This document shows positions 1 through 11,852 of a stretch of DNA of 64,000 bases, in pieces. The notes below the pieces were generated by a model. It made no database searches and was not told the origin of the DNA. It saw only the letters and a list, made by a program, of their open reading frames with translations. Source of the stretch: Ooceraea biroi (Eukaryota > Arthropoda > Insecta > Hymenoptera > Formicidae). How positions within the stretch are numbered: the first letter of the stretch is position 1; the number at the start of each line of letters is the position of its first letter. Made by a program: the position numbers and the translations under genes. The stretch is from the NCBI RefSeq assembly GCF_003672135.1, contig NC_039517.1, positions 11,742,601 through 11,806,600 on the forward strand. The letters are read 5' to 3'.

Positions 1-39
1 AAAGGGGATCACGTAATCAACAAAATGAAGAAGGATCAC

Positions 40-1020
40 GATAATCAAGCACCCCAAATCGTGAGAGGCAAGGGGACTCACGATAATCAAGCATCCCAAA
101 TCGTGAGAGGCAAGGGGACTCACGTTAATCAAGCACCCAAATCGTGAGAGGCAAGGGGACTCACGATAATCAAGCACCCCAAATCGTGAGAGGCAAGGGG
201 ACTCACGATAATCAAGCACCCCAAATCGTGAGAGGCAAGGGGACTCACGTTAATCAAGCACCCCAAATCGTGAGAGGCAAGGGGACTCACGATAATCAAG
301 CACCCCAAATCGTGAGAGGCAAGGGGACTCACGATAATCAAGCACCCCAAACCGTGAGAGGCAAGGGGACTCACGATAATCAAGCACCCCAAATCGTGAG
401 AGGCAAGGGGACTCACGATAATCAAGCATCCTAAATCGTGAGAGGAAAGGGGACTCACGTTAATCAAGCACCCCAAATCGTGAGAGGCAAGGGGAGTCGC
501 GTTAAGCAAGCACCCCAAAACGTGAGAGGCAAGGGGACTCACGATAATCAAGCACCCCAAATCGTGAGAGGCAAGTGGACTCACGTTAATCAAGCACCCC
601 AAACCGTGAGAGGCAAGGGGACTCACGTTAATCAAGCACCCCAAATCGTGAGAGGCAAGGGGACTCACGTCAATCAAGCACCCCAAATCGTGAGAGGCAA
701 GGGGACTCACGATAATCAAGCACCCCAAATCGTGAGAGGCAAGGAGACTCACGTTAATCAAGCATCCCAAATCGTGAGAGGCAAGGGGACTCACGATAAT
801 CAAGCACCCCAAATCGTGAGAGGCAAGGGGACTCACGTTAATCAAGCACCCCAAATCGTGAGAGGCAAGGGGACTCACGATAATCAAGCACCCCAAATCG
901 TGAGAGGCAAGGGGACTCACGATAATCAAGCACCCCAAATCGTGAGAGGGAATGGGACTCACGTTAATCAAGCACCCCAAATCGTGATAGGCAAGAGGTC
1001 TCACGATAATTAAGCACCCC
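40..1020. repeat. 42-bp minisatellite, about 23 units
   Basis: Direct tandem array of a 42-bp unit of the form caagcaccccaaatcgtgag / aggcaaggggactcacgata / at, with scattered point changes. Each unit holds a short inverted repeat (gtgag...ctcac). Because 42 is a multiple of 3 and the unit lacks stops in some frames, both strands show long open frames with a 14-residue repeat. These are artefacts of the period and I do not call them genes. The array begins at or before the window edge. Confidence 0.95.
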
Positions 1021-1395
1021 AAGGGGGTAGATTCTCACCACGTCCACGTTCGTTGTCCCTGGATAAGACAAGAGTGAGAGAAACCAACAACTGTGATTTG
1101 ATAAAGGTCAAAAGGCTTGAAGATCAGCCTTGGATGTCATTTTGACCATCACAAGATTACATATCTGAACGTAAAATTTCTCGCTCTTCCAAATCCGGGG
1201 TCAAAAATAGCAATTCCCATTTAAAAAACGCAAATTGACCTTCAAATAACCTTCAAGGTCGAGATCAAGGTCAAATTTGAGGTCACAAAAGAACAGAACT
1301 TTATGAACCATAAAACTTTTGTTCGGGTCATTTTTCTCTATGATGCATAGATTCTGAGATAGGGGGTGGGTCCGTTACTTTTCGAATGCCCTGTA
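1021..1395. repeat. Remnant related to the 3' flank of the 3.3-5.7 kb transposon
   Basis: Just after the minisatellite, ccacgtccacgttcgttgt and the neighbouring cctggataag resemble 5248-5275 (ccacgtccacgtcgttgttc, ctgggtagcg) downstream of the two 42-bp units inside the Tc1/mariner-type element. The segment ends near gccctgtata, a terminal motif common in Tc1/mariner relatives. I infer a decayed end of a related element; the exact boundary is uncertain. Confidence 0.5.
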
Positions 1396-1439
1396 TAATA
1401 TATGTACAATATATATAGGTATATAAAGACATTTTGTTG

Positions 1440-1800
1440 AGAATTGAAAATTAAAAATGTAATTTGCAATTGAAAAATTTTATTAGGAATTAATATTTTA
1501 TTTTTTAGTTGAAAATATTCAATTCGGAACTAAATTTTTAGTTCTTAATTGTATATATTCAATTAAAAAGTAAAATTTCAATTCCTAATTGAATTTTTCA
1601 CTTTAAAATTTAAATATTAATTTTTAATTCAAAATATTAATTAGGAATTAAACTTTTAATTTTCAATATTAAATATTTCCAATTAAGAATTAAAATTTTA
1701 GTTCTTAATTGAATATTTTCAATTAAAGATTAATATTTTAATTTTTAATTAAAAAATTTAATTAAGTATTGAAATTTTAATTTTTATTTATAATAATCTT
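1440..1800. repeat. AT-only low-complexity, palindrome-rich stretch
   Basis: Almost pure A/T sequence in which aatt-containing blocks such as aattaaaattttaatt and attgaaaat recur in both orientations. No coding potential is seen. Between 1801 and 3336 I see no recognisable gene; 2930-3330 is GC-richer and could be part of an old LTR, but I cannot show this. Confidence 0.6.
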
Positions 1801-3933
1801 AATTGACAAATTCACAACTCTGCCCAAGATAACGTAACGAGGGAGTTACGAAGCATTCCAGTAACGGATTTCTAGCACGCTCTGGAACGGCTGGCGGAGC
1901 GCGCCGAACGATAGCTTTACAAGGGTCATATGTTGAATAATTAGTAATAAAAATTTTTTTACCATACTTTCTGTTTTGTTTATGAGCTGAGTCCTAAAAC
2001 TTGTTAGCCATACTGTGTACTTAAATGGATTAATACATTACCAGTATTATATTGCGCTGGTATCATTGAATTCAGGTGGCGGATGTAAACCAACATGTAC
2101 TTATACATTATTGCTTATTGTCGATGTAATGAGGGTTCTTCGTATCAATACGTCAAAAATCATACACTGTAGCGTATGGTGAAATCGTCCAACGTGAACA
2201 ATCACAAACTGAGAATTGCGAAATGTACAATAACAATGTGAATCAGTTCGTCGCGTCCAAATATAAAATACTATTCCGATCAATACTGAAAAAGAATTCT
2301 GATTCTCTTAACGATCTCTACGTTTGCGCGTCGAATGTGACAACCTTCTCCTTGAAAACTGTCGCTATTATTAATACTATATGAATTTCTGTAAACACAA
2401 AGTGACGTGCGTGTTTTTATCGAATGTTATTGGCTTCAAAGTCGTTTTGCCTTGAAAGACTTCTATAATAAGTACCTTATTATTCCTTTAGATGTTTGTT
2501 CGAAAACTTAATTTGGAATGAAAAAAATAATTTGGAATATGCGACTGATACAAAAAAATTATATTATAAAACTACACGCGTTGTGAATATAATGCGGAAA
2601 ACGGATTATAAAATAAAACTGGAAAATTTCATGATTAATGAAACATATATTCAATATCATTAATATCACAAACACGCAAAAATCTGGTTTGAAAGATTTT
2701 TGAATATCTGTATCGCATATATTTAGATAATTATAATATTATAAGTTAGAGAATAATAATTATAAGTTAGATAAGTTGTATAACTAAAATAAAGCAGATG
2801 TACATCTAATGATATCACACCACTGTTAAGTTCATAAAATTTAAATATAAAAATGGAAAATAAATGTACACACATTGCGCAATATTAATTTAATTTAAAA
2901 TTATATGTTGAAGAAATAATCATAAGCCCCCCTCATTCATTCGGTGTCGCCACCCTTGACGCGAAGACCACGCGCGACGGGTGAGGCGCCGCGCCATCAG
3001 ACGGGCTACTTCGTGAATAATCAGTCTTCGTTATGCCGGTAATGAGCTGATAGCGAATGCGATCTCCTTTGTGTAGTTTTTAGTGCATTAGTTTGTTAGT
3101 CGCTCAGAAGGTGCATCTCACGGTTCGAAGTGTTCAGCTCGGTCCGTTAATCGTTCAGCTCATTCTTCCGCAAGTTTCCTGTATTAATAGAATCTGGTAG
3201 CCCGCGCGAAGCTCACCCGGCACGTGCGTGCCACGTTCATCGCGAAGCTGGTTCGATCTCTCATCGGCGATCCACGGATACGGGCCGTATTAATATAATC
3301 TGCTCACCCGTGCGATTGGCCACTGTAAATAGTGTACAGGGTGGGGAAAAATTATTGGTCAAGCTTTCACCAGTCGATTCTACTCGTCGAGATCGCCAAC
3401 ATTGCATCATAAACATGGTGCCGCAAAATTAACTTTCAAGGTCATTTTCAATGTCAAATTTTTTTATTGGCTTAGTCGATTCTACTCATCGAGCTGAACA
3501 AAAGTCTCACAGGGACCATATGCCGGAAATCAATATTTCATAGAGAAATCTTCGTTTGAAGTTTTTAGAAGCCAAATATTTCGTAATATTAATTGTGATG
3601 AATGTAAAATCTGCTTAATCTACTCTTAACGCTACCCAGGAACAACGAAGTGGGCGTAGTAGATTTTTGTTCCCTTCGGGGTATCTTGGTACCCAGTAAC
3701 ATTTCAACGGCTGTTGGTTCCTTAAAGCAACGGTCATTTGCCTCGGAGAGGAATAATATATCGCTCCATAAGACATTCGTTACTTGTGCTTAAGAAGCTT
3801 TCCATCCATATCCAGACCTTTTTCGTGATTATTAGAAGACCGCCGCTAATCTTGAATCAATTTTCAGTGTAAAATAAAAAAAAATTGTTTAAATTTTTTA
3901 CCAAATTTTTTCTAAGAATAACGTTGCTGTAGC

Positions 3934-5076
3934 ATGCCTCGACGTGGTGGTCGTGATCGGGCGCTTCGGGATGGGCGTGACCAACGTCTAATGCTTCGAG
4001 CAATTGATCGTGCTCATGGTAATTACACACGAGCACGAGCTCTTTATGCTAGTTGGTTGCGACGCCAAGCTAATGGCAGACCATTACGTCCAGGGTCCGT
4101 GCCTGATCGTCGAGAATTTCAACGACTCGATGAACGATTACATGATCAGGAGCAAATGAATTTTGCAGGTGTTGGCCACCGTAGGGCAGGTCGTCCTCGT
4201 GTGTCTTGGAGAATTGAGGAACGTGTGATTGCTCTAGCTCGAACTTATCCTGTCATGGGATCACGACCCATAGGCGCGCGAGTAGGGGTTGATCATAAAA
4301 CAGACTTGCGCATTCTCCGTGAGGAAGGCCTACGACCCTACAAAGTGCAGGTAGTGCATGAGTTACGACCTGGTGATCGCACAGCTCGTCTTCGTTTTTG
4401 TCGGTGGATGCTTCGCAAGATCCGAAAATATCGGCACTTTCTGAAAAATATAGTGTTCACTGATGAATCCAGTTTTTCCAGCACTTCCATTTTGAACCGG
4501 CAAAATGTTCGCATCTGGCGCAGACGCAATCCACACGCAATGGTCCAAAGAGTTCAGCAGGGCCGTGTTTCAGTCAATGTTTGGGCAGGGATACTCGAGA
4601 ATGATTATATTGCTCCTGTGTTTCTCTCAAACCGATTGTCAAGCGTTGAGTATTTGCGGTTTCTACGTCATACTCTCCTGAATCGACTGCGACGTATGGT
4701 TCCGAGGAATGCCCGTAATCGAATTTGTTTTATGCATGACGGTGCTCCGCCGCATTTTGGCAGGCAAGTCCGCGCTTTTTTACAACGAATTTTTGGAACT
4801 CGATGGATCGGTCGTAATCCTGTGCCACACTTATGGCCCGCCCGTTCACCTGACCTGAACCCTCTGGACTTTTATTTCTGGGGAGCTCTGAAAGCCATTG
4901 TTTATGGGTCAAGCAGGGCTTTAAGGACAGCTCAGGATTTACGAGATCGCATTGAAGAGGCGGTTGCTACTTTAGCACGAAATCGAGCTGTGCTCCGTAG
5001 AGTGCGAGATAATTTGGTGGAGAGACTCCAAGCTTGCATTGATAACGGTGGTGGTCACATTGAAGCTGGCAGATAA
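3934..5076 (+). CDS. DDxD transposase of the IS630/Tc1/mariner superfamily (380 aa)
   Basis: Intact frame inside well-preserved TIRs. This enzyme class cuts out and reinserts its element at TA sites in the nucleus. Residues 1-130 are Arg-rich and carry the helix-turn-helix DNA-binding region. The catalytic domain shows FTDESSFS (first Asp, about residue 176), MHDGAPPHFG (second Asp) and SPDLNPLDFYFWG (third acidic residue is Asp). I count 42 residues between the second and third Asp, longer than DD34D mariner or DD34E Tc1. The start is the first ATG of the frame, just after an AT-rich leader. No stop or frameshift is seen, so the protein may be functional. Confidence 0.9.
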   Translation: MPRRGGRDRALRDGRDQRLMLRAIDRAHGNYTRARALYASWLRRQANGRPLRPGSVPDRREFQRLDERLHDQEQMNFAGVGHRRAGRPRVSWRIEERVIALARTYPVMGSRPIGARVGVDHKTDLRILREEGLRPYKVQVVHELRPGDRTARLRFCRWMLRKIRKYRHFLKNIVFTDESSFSSTSILNRQNVRIWRRRNPHAMVQRVQQGRVSVNVWAGILENDYIAPVFLSNRLSSVEYLRFLRHTLLNRLRRMVPRNARNRICFMHDGAPPHFGRQVRAFLQRIFGTRWIGRNPVPHLWPARSPDLNPLDFYFWGALKAIVYGSSRALRTAQDLRDRIEEAVATLARNRAVLRRVRDNLVERLQACIDNGGGHIEAGR

Positions 5077-5151
5077 GCACAACTGCTCAGAGCTATTGGG
5101 GCCGATGGGTCAGTTCTGTTTGTTCGTAGGTAGCGTCGACGACGATAAAGT

Positions 5152-5235
5152 GAGAGGCAAGAGGAACTCACGGTAATCAAGTCACCCCGAGGTGAGAGGC
5201 GAGGGGAACTCACTGTAATCAAGTCACCCCGAAGG
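5152..5235. repeat. Two tandem 42-bp units inside the transposon
   Basis: Two direct copies of a unit starting gtgagaggcaagaggaactc, continuing acggtaatcaagtcaccccg and ending ag, exactly 42 bp long. They correspond in order and length to the minisatellite at 40-1020. They lie between the transposase stop and the right TIR. Confidence 0.85.
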
Positions 5236-6650
5236 GAATAGAAATCTACCACGTCCACGTCGTTGTTCCTGGGTAGCGCTAAGAGTAGATTAAGCAGATT
5301 TTTGACCTTGAAAACGAATTTTTCAGGGTCATTTTTGGGGGGTGATTTTCGCTAATCATGATCAAGATATTCAGAACATGATTTTAAGAACTTTATAAGC
5401 ATCAGATTTATTTTCTGACTTCATAAAAATCGATTTTTTGAAATTTCAGGCAAAAAAATTCAAACGAAGATTTCTCTATGAAATATTGATTTCTGGCATA
5501 TGGTCCCTTTGAGACTTTTGTTCAGCTCGACGAGTAGAATCGACTAAGCCAATAAAAAAATTTGACATTGAAAATGACCTTGAAAGTTAATTTTGCGGCA
5601 CCATGTTTATGATGCATTGTTAGCGATCTCGACGAGTAGAATCGACTGGCGAAAGCTTGACCAATAATTTTTCCCCACCCTGTACATAGTGACCGCTCAA
5701 ATACATTGTGAATCTCAAGATCAGTGTGTGACTTATTTCTACCGCCCGTTGCATCCACCTGTTCCACGCGCGCATTACCATCCTACGCGCTTCTCAAACA
5801 GTATATCATAAACAGCTTATATATTTTAACACATCGAATATAATTTTAGTGCACAATTATGAGTATTATATACATATATTGGGTCAGTGAAAAAGCTTGG
5901 TATAAATTTTACGATAAAATTACCTTTTTCAAAAAAAGTAAAAAAGCGTCAAGTATGCGCGGAGTGTGTTATCTCGAAAAGTGGTCGTATCTTTAACACT
6001 AAACCTACCACGACCGGTCAAATGACAGTTTTTAAACTTTCATTAAAATTTCCTACATATAACGTTATCACGCCATTTAAGTTCTCGACTTTTCTTATAA
6101 TATACCTACAATGAATTTTTTAATATTCACTTGTCTTCTTATTTCTTTTTTTCTGAGAAATATATGTAGCCTGTTTTACTTACCGCGACCGGTCATTTGA
6201 CCGGTTGAAAGATTCATATTCTTTTGTAATATTATTTACTCTAAAGACTCAATTCTAAAACTATACAGTCGCTAGAAATATAAGGCAATCTGAGTGCGGC
6301 ATAAGTCTTTGATGCACGATATATAGGAGCCGGGATGAAACAACTGCAGTACGCACGTTAACAATGTTGAATACGTGGCAAGAGTGTGCGAGTGTTTGTT
6401 CTTATAAATGCAAACCGCGAAATTAGGAGACACAGTACAGTCTTATAACTCCAGAAAAGTTGGTATCATAGTGTTATAAAGTTATAAAGAGCTTACCATA
6501 TTTTGAAATAAGTCTTTTATTATTTTGAAAATTTCAAGTTATAAGTGCCATTTTGAAGAAAGAAAAAGTGAACAAAACTAACAATACTTAGTGGTTAATT
6601 TTATATTTTATCTTTACTACATTATTACTTTCCTACTATTTATCTCAAAA

Positions 6651-8772
6651 ATGTCAAGACATTCAAGAAATATCCAGTTATTAAAAAAATAAATAATATA
6701 GACGAAGAGTATTCAGAAATCGATGAACAGGAACTTTCTGAAACTGACGATGACAAAATGGAAAATGATGATATATTTGACACTAATGACGAGTATAAGT
6801 CCTCAGACACAGATAATGAAGAGGAGAATATTTTGAATACACGTAGAGGACAAAAGAGAATGAGGTTTATATTGAGTTCCGAAAGTGAGAGTGATGAAGA
6901 TGACCAGCGCATCGAAACTGCTGCTGATGGAACTGTTTGTCAAGAAATAAAAGAAGGTTCTAAACTTGGAAGAGCACCACTTCATAATATTTTTAGGGAT
7001 GTATCAGATCCGACGGGTTATGCTAAAAGAAATATTATGAAAGGTAAAGTAAGGACTACATTTTCTTTGATCATTGCCCACCGTATGATGGAACACATAA
7101 GAACGTGTACAGAAGCAGAGGCATTTCGAGTGTTAGGAGCTGAATGGAATCTAACTGCTGCAAAATTAGATTCATTTATTGCTCTTATATGCACGCGGCG
7201 TATATGAGGGAAAAAATTTGGATTTTTCATATCTATGGAATAAGAAATGGGGTCTCGCATTTTTTTCAAGAACCATGAGCAGGAATTGCTTTACAGAAAT
7301 TGAGATTTATCTGATTTGATAAAAAGAGTCAACGAAGCCAGCGTTTACAAACTGATGCTTTAATCTCTGAAATATGGAACAAATTTATTGACAATAGTCA
7401 AAATTGTTACAAACCAGGTGTAAATCTTACTGTTGATGAACAATTGTTTCCATCGAAGACTAGGTATAGATTTACACAATATATGCGGAACAAATTAAAG
7501 AAGTTTGGAATTAAATTCTGGTTAACATCCGACGTTAATAGCAAATATGTTATAAATGAATTTCCGTATTTGGGAAAAGATGAAAGAAGAGAATCGTCAG
7601 TTCCGCTTGGGGAGTTTGTTGTACTCAATCTGATAGAACCATTTACAGGCTGTGGAAGAAATGTAACTGTTGATTATTTTGTGTGTGGATCGGAGCGTAT
7701 ATTAAAGCCACTATACTTTGTCACTGGTGTAATTTATTTGTGCCACATAGTACAGTCAATGTTACAAAATGCGGTTATATCGACGAACGCGACGCTCGGA
7801 CGGCACTTTACGTCTACTCGCCCGAAGTACGCATGCGATCACGATTTCGGAGACGGACCGCTCGGTTAGGCGACAATAGGCTGACTGCCCTGGTGTTATC
7901 GCGGGCGTGAAAGCTCGGCGCAAACATGAGTTCTAGAACATTCAAGATGCGCGCGGGATACGAACTAATTCGTTATTCGCAAGAAAATCTCAACAGTAAC
8001 CAAGGATAATTTTTTTACGAGCGTATCATTAGCGACAAAACTCTTAGCAAAAAAACCACTGTTGTTGGAACTATTCGCGGAAATAAAAAGAAATTGCCAA
8101 AACTTGCGAAACAAAAGAAAGATAATATGGCACGTTTTTCAACAAAACTGTATAAATCAGATAATTGTACCCTTACAATTTATAAAAGTAAACCCAATAA
8201 AACAGTGCTTCTACTAAGCTCAATGCATAAATCTATAAAAATTGAAAAAAGTGATAAGTGTATACCTGAAACAATTAGATTTTATAATAGCACCAAATTC
8301 GGTGTAGATATGACCGATCAAATGGCAAGCAAATACACTGTTAAATCAAAATCTCGTAGATGGCCTCTCCAGGTTTTCTTCAATATTCTTGACCTAGCCG
8401 GAATAAATGCATGGATTTTATATAAAGAAACCATAGGAGAAAAAATTTCGAGGCAGAAATTTTTATTTCAGCAGAAGAACTTGCCACTGAATTTCAAAAA
8501 CTACAAGAGCAAGCAAAAGAAGGTATACAAAAAAACATCGAAAAATATAAGTACAGTTTCATATGTACGGAAAACAAATAAGGTATTGTAAAGACAATAA
8601 AAGTAACAAAATCTACTTCAAGTGTATAAAATATGTGTGTAGAAAATGTACATTAGAAAACCCTATAATTTGTAAAAACTGCGGTGGACAAGAATACGAT
8701 ATGTATTATTTATTTCTAAATGCAAAAAACTATATAACTATCTTTCATTTTCTGATCATATTTATTAAATGA
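6651..8772 (+). pseudogene. piggyBac transposase pseudogene (DDE_Tnp_1_7 family)
   Basis: Broken gene for a TTAA-specific DDD transposase. The N-terminus starts at ATG 6651 and shifts frame at an A-run near 6690. It then reads an acidic Glu/Asp/Ser-rich leader typical of piggyBac. Further breaks lie at 7205 and 7310. The first catalytic Asp is in NLTVDEQLFPSK (about 7435). The second is in NVTVD at 7672-7674, immediately followed by a foreign insert of about 333 bp. The third is in FGVDMTDQM (about 8310). The C-terminal Cys-rich zinc domain (CRKCTLENPIICKNC) is readable after another frameshift near 8580. All three Asp codons survive although the gene is dead. Confidence 0.88.
7675..8007. mobile_element. 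About 333-bp foreign insert inside the piggyBac gene
   Basis: The transposase reading frame stops matching right after the second catalytic Asp codon and resumes at aatttttttacgagcg (8008). The insert is clearly GC-richer (gacgctcggacggcactt, ggagacggaccgctcgg) than the AT-rich element around it. I see no TIR or LTR termini. At most a 3-bp gat is shared at the two borders. The origin is unknown. Confidence 0.7.
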
Positions 8773-9393
8773 AATAAAAAATTAATTTATTTTGTCATTA
8801 TGTAAAAGGTATTGTGTACGTATTATGAATTTTGTTTTGATGATTTTATTAATGATGAAATCACGACTCTACGTAGATCATATGCATTCTATTCATTATT
8901 GAAGCCAGTACCAAATTGACTATTATCTGCATTCAATTGTAAAAAATATAACTTTTTTTAAAGACCGGTCATTTGACCGCTTGACCGCTCACGGTCAAGA
9001 AATAGGTATACAGAAATAGGTATAAATTGTCGGTAGGTTTAGTGTTAATGTTAGCCGTATTGAGACCGCTGTTGGTTTTGAGTTATTGTAAAATTACTCA
9101 ACCCAAGTAACATGTATTTAAAACAAATGTATGAAATCTTTAAAATGCGCCAATTACAAAAATTCAAGGATCTTCCTATTCCAACCCGAGTGGTAGTACC
9201 TTTATTTTTCCTTAACAAAATTATTATATTACAAAATTACCTTATTCAACCTAAATAATAATTTGTATTGAAATACAATTGTATAACTACTTTTAAAAAA
9301 TGAGAAACAAGTGATACGTATCCTTGTATTTCTTACAAACTGACGCCAATTTATGATTCCGTAAAAAAGAACCTTACAGAAAGAAAAAAGATT

Positions 9394-9579
9394 TGCCAGG
9401 TACATAAAACAAATATACAATAAAAATAGGTATACGTAAAAAAAGTTGAAAATTATGTTACTAAAACATAAACTGTTCTAAAATGGATATGAAATCAATT
9501 GTAAATTAATCAGTAATCATTAATCAAGTATTTTATTACTCAAAAACTATCTAGAAAAACTTGACGCGCCCGGGTCGCA
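9394..9579. repeat. Dispersed short element, copy 1 (gccaagtac...cttggcg family)
   Basis: Starts gccaggtacataaaac and ends cttgacgcgcccgggtcgca. It shares the internal phrase ggatatgaaatcaatt with copies near 14.87-15.21 kb and 41.65-41.85 kb. The ends form a short inverted repeat (gccaagtac / gtacttggc in the best copy). No coding potential. Probably a short non-autonomous element. The remaining sequence 9049-9393 is AT-rich with nothing recognised. Confidence 0.6.
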
Positions 9580-9724
9580 TTAAAAAAACATACATGTACA
9601 CATTGTTATTATATTATAATACATATCATTTATTATATCAAAGAAATGAAATATTAAGAAAGCATTATGTCACTGTTATCAATAAGTATTCACGAGGTAT
9701 AGTCACACCTATAATTAAGAAAAT

Positions 9725-10110
9725 CTATGCACGTCATAAAACACAGTGTGATACATATAAAATTGGGAAAATGTACGAAGCTAACGAGACAATGTAAGAA
9801 ATGTCAAATCGAGAAACCGTGCGAACCTAAAGAAACTACGTGATAAATATAAAATTGAGAAAATGTACGAATGTAAATAAATACAAAATTGAGAAAATGA
9901 ATGAATCTAACGAAACAATGTGATAAATATATAATTAAAAAAATGTACGAATGCAAATATAAATTTGAGACAATGTACGAAACAGTGTCAGAAATATAAA
10001 CTTGAGAAAATGTACGGCTAACGAGACAATGTGAGAAATGTAAAAGTCGAGAAACTGTATGAACCTAAAGAAAGAATGTGATAAACACAAAATTGAAAAT
10101 AAGTATCTCG
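9725..10110 (+). repeat. Degenerate coding-like tandem repeat, about 48-bp units
   Basis: Eight or nine decayed units resembling gataaatataaaattgagaa followed by aatgtacgaa and aacgaaacaatgt. In frame the fuller units read like DKYKIEKMYExNETMC, a 16-residue repeat with Cys. Units vary from about 34 to 48 bp and the reading frame is repeatedly broken. It may be a dead repeat-protein exon or a simple minisatellite. I do not recognise a family. From 10130 to 11270 I see no supported feature. Confidence 0.5.
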
Positions 10111-11269
10111 GGAGACAGATGAAACACAAAAAAAAAGATCATAACATTACACACTATAAATGGAAACACGTATACATACATGTCTCCGAAGGGACAGCGA
10201 GTGTTTCCGCTCGCTGCCTAAATATGTACAGTAGCAGATATTACGTACGAGTACGCCATACGCCCCATAGCCATCTGGTGGCGACGTCAAGTACTAGGCT
10301 CCAGTTAGCGTATCCATAAACTTTACAATGTAACTGAATATTCGATATGCGTAAATGTGCAGCCGCAAGTATCTCGATGGTTTCTATCTCTATAGATTAT
10401 ATCATCAAAATTGATATTTATATAGCAGACTACTGCTACATAAAGTTTATACACTGATATGTAACACTGAAAAATAATTCGCATATTTACTTTCTGATAT
10501 CAGAGCTGAGGGGAGCTATTATCAATGGTATTTCGTGCGGGAAAAATTGCAGAACTCGATAACATTAAATTAAACATCTATTTTGTTTAGTCTTGCATAT
10601 AATCAACGAAATGTATCAAGCGTAACACTATAATAAATATAAAAAGAAGTATCCTTCGATGAAACAAGAGAATCGTCATCAAAACATTGTACTTGGTGTA
10701 TATAATTAGTCATTAGGTTTACTCTCATAGTAAGTAATTCCGATCACTGGCTTAAATAATTACTCGTGACGTTTAATGTCGTACACGATTAACAAATTCT
10801 ATGCATTAAACCAAACTTTAATATACATAAAACTTTAATATCCATAAAAAACGTTAACATGACAGAGATTTATTCCTGGAGGAAACAAATGAAACATGTA
10901 CATAGCATAATTATTCATTTCTAATCAGTCATCAATTAAATTAATTCAATTAAATTATAAATTACATTATCAAATCATATAAATCCTTATAAAAACTTAA
11001 GTAACAATAATCTATACAAAAGGTTAACACCATGCTTATTAAAAAAAGCTAAACATTTGTTCAAAAATTAGTGACTCTTGCAATTTGGCAATAACACGAA
11101 AAGTAATGATGCTGCGCAAAAACTTTGTACATGAACATGATCCAAAACCCTAAAAAGACTGTTTGAAGAAAGTTGTCGATAATTTCCAAAGCGAAAGACT
11201 TTTAACTAATTTAATAACATGGTAATTATTAATTAACCATAATATACATACAACTCCAAGCGACTTATT

Positions 11270-11642
11270 TTATTTTGTTTGCTGATCAAGAGTCGTTCTC
11301 TTGTAAATCGGCTGTGCACATCTGCTTCTCGAAGTCTTCGCCACATTGTTTTATATGATACATCCAGCTGAAGGTTCTCTTTAATAGCTCGTACCGTTAA
11401 ATATGGTTTCTTTTTACTTTCTTATAGAATACGAGAGTCATCTCGATCTGTGGTTGCCCGATTTCTACTTCTTTCTGCTCTGTTCGCAATTGAACCTGTC
11501 TTTTGAAATTTTTCTCTAGCTTTAGCACTTGAATCATGTTTACATTATACTTGCTGCTACTTTCCTCTGAAATACTTTTCTCGATGTCTTTCACAATTAA
11601 TTCACGGATTTGTGTAGAAGTCTGTTTTCTAGCCATCTTCAC
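11270..11642 (-). pseudogene. Tc1-like transposase N-terminal fragment
   Basis: On the minus strand the frame from 11636 begins MARKQTSTQIRELIVKDIEK, typical of the first helix-turn-helix of Tc1-like transposases. After a frameshift near 11480 it reads NRATTDRDDSRIL, a classic Tc1 linker. After a stop codon it reads TVRAIKENLQLDVSYKTMWR, the second helix-turn-helix (paired-like). The DDE catalytic domain is absent. This is a truncated dead remnant. Confidence 0.8.
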
Positions 11643-11770
11643 AAATGAATTTCCTTTTTTGAAAAAGAACCTACAATTGAAATAAATGCATGTTATAATA
11701 TCAAGTAAAATAAACTACAGTATAATCTTGCTCCATTAAAGTAGTAAAGTGGTTCTCTTATTAAATAACA

Positions 11771-11784
11771 TTCTTAATTGTAAT
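11771..11784. other. Left 14-bp target-site duplication of the Penelope insertion
   Basis: ttcttaattgtaat here is repeated at 14077-14090 and brackets the whole inverted Penelope structure, indicating a single insertion event. Confidence 0.8.
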
Positions 11785-11852
11785 CAAATAATAAATTCGC
11801 TGTGAGCAATGCTGGGTGTACGTGCAGTAGCGTTTATTCTTCAGAATTTGTA

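Larger units (their letters stand above)
3337..5682 (+). mobile_element. Complete IS630/Tc1/mariner-type transposon with about 224-bp TIRs
   Basis: The element starts cagggtggggaaaaattatt and ends with its reverse complement. It is flanked by TA duplications at 3335-3336 and 5683-5684. The inverted repeats run about 3337-3560 and 5459-5682 and are nearly identical. Inside lie one intact transposase and two 42-bp direct units (about 5152-5235). The TA target and terminal sequence are typical of Tc1/mariner elements. An open transposase and well-matched ends suggest a fairly young copy. Confidence 0.93.
5997..9044 (+). mobile_element. piggyBac element with TTAA duplications, broken
   Basis: Terminal repeats begin cactaaacctacc and end with ggtaggtttagtg. 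They are flanked on both sides by TTAA (5993-5996 and 9045-9048), the diagnostic piggyBac target. A palindromic gaccggtcatttgaccggt-like motif occurs near both ends (about 6186 and 8963). The element is about 3 kb. Its transposase is disrupted, so it is non-autonomous now. Confidence 0.92.

Noticed and set aside
1..1020. CRISPR array
   Set aside because: Repeats are contiguous without unique spacers, and the sequence is eukaryotic.
129..1022. Long open frames on both strands over the minisatellite
   Set aside because: The 42-bp period has no stop in several frames, and both strands are equally open. No non-repeat domain is present.
4338..4912. Minus-strand frames inside the 3934-5076 transposase
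   Set aside because: Antisense shadows of a clear coding gene.
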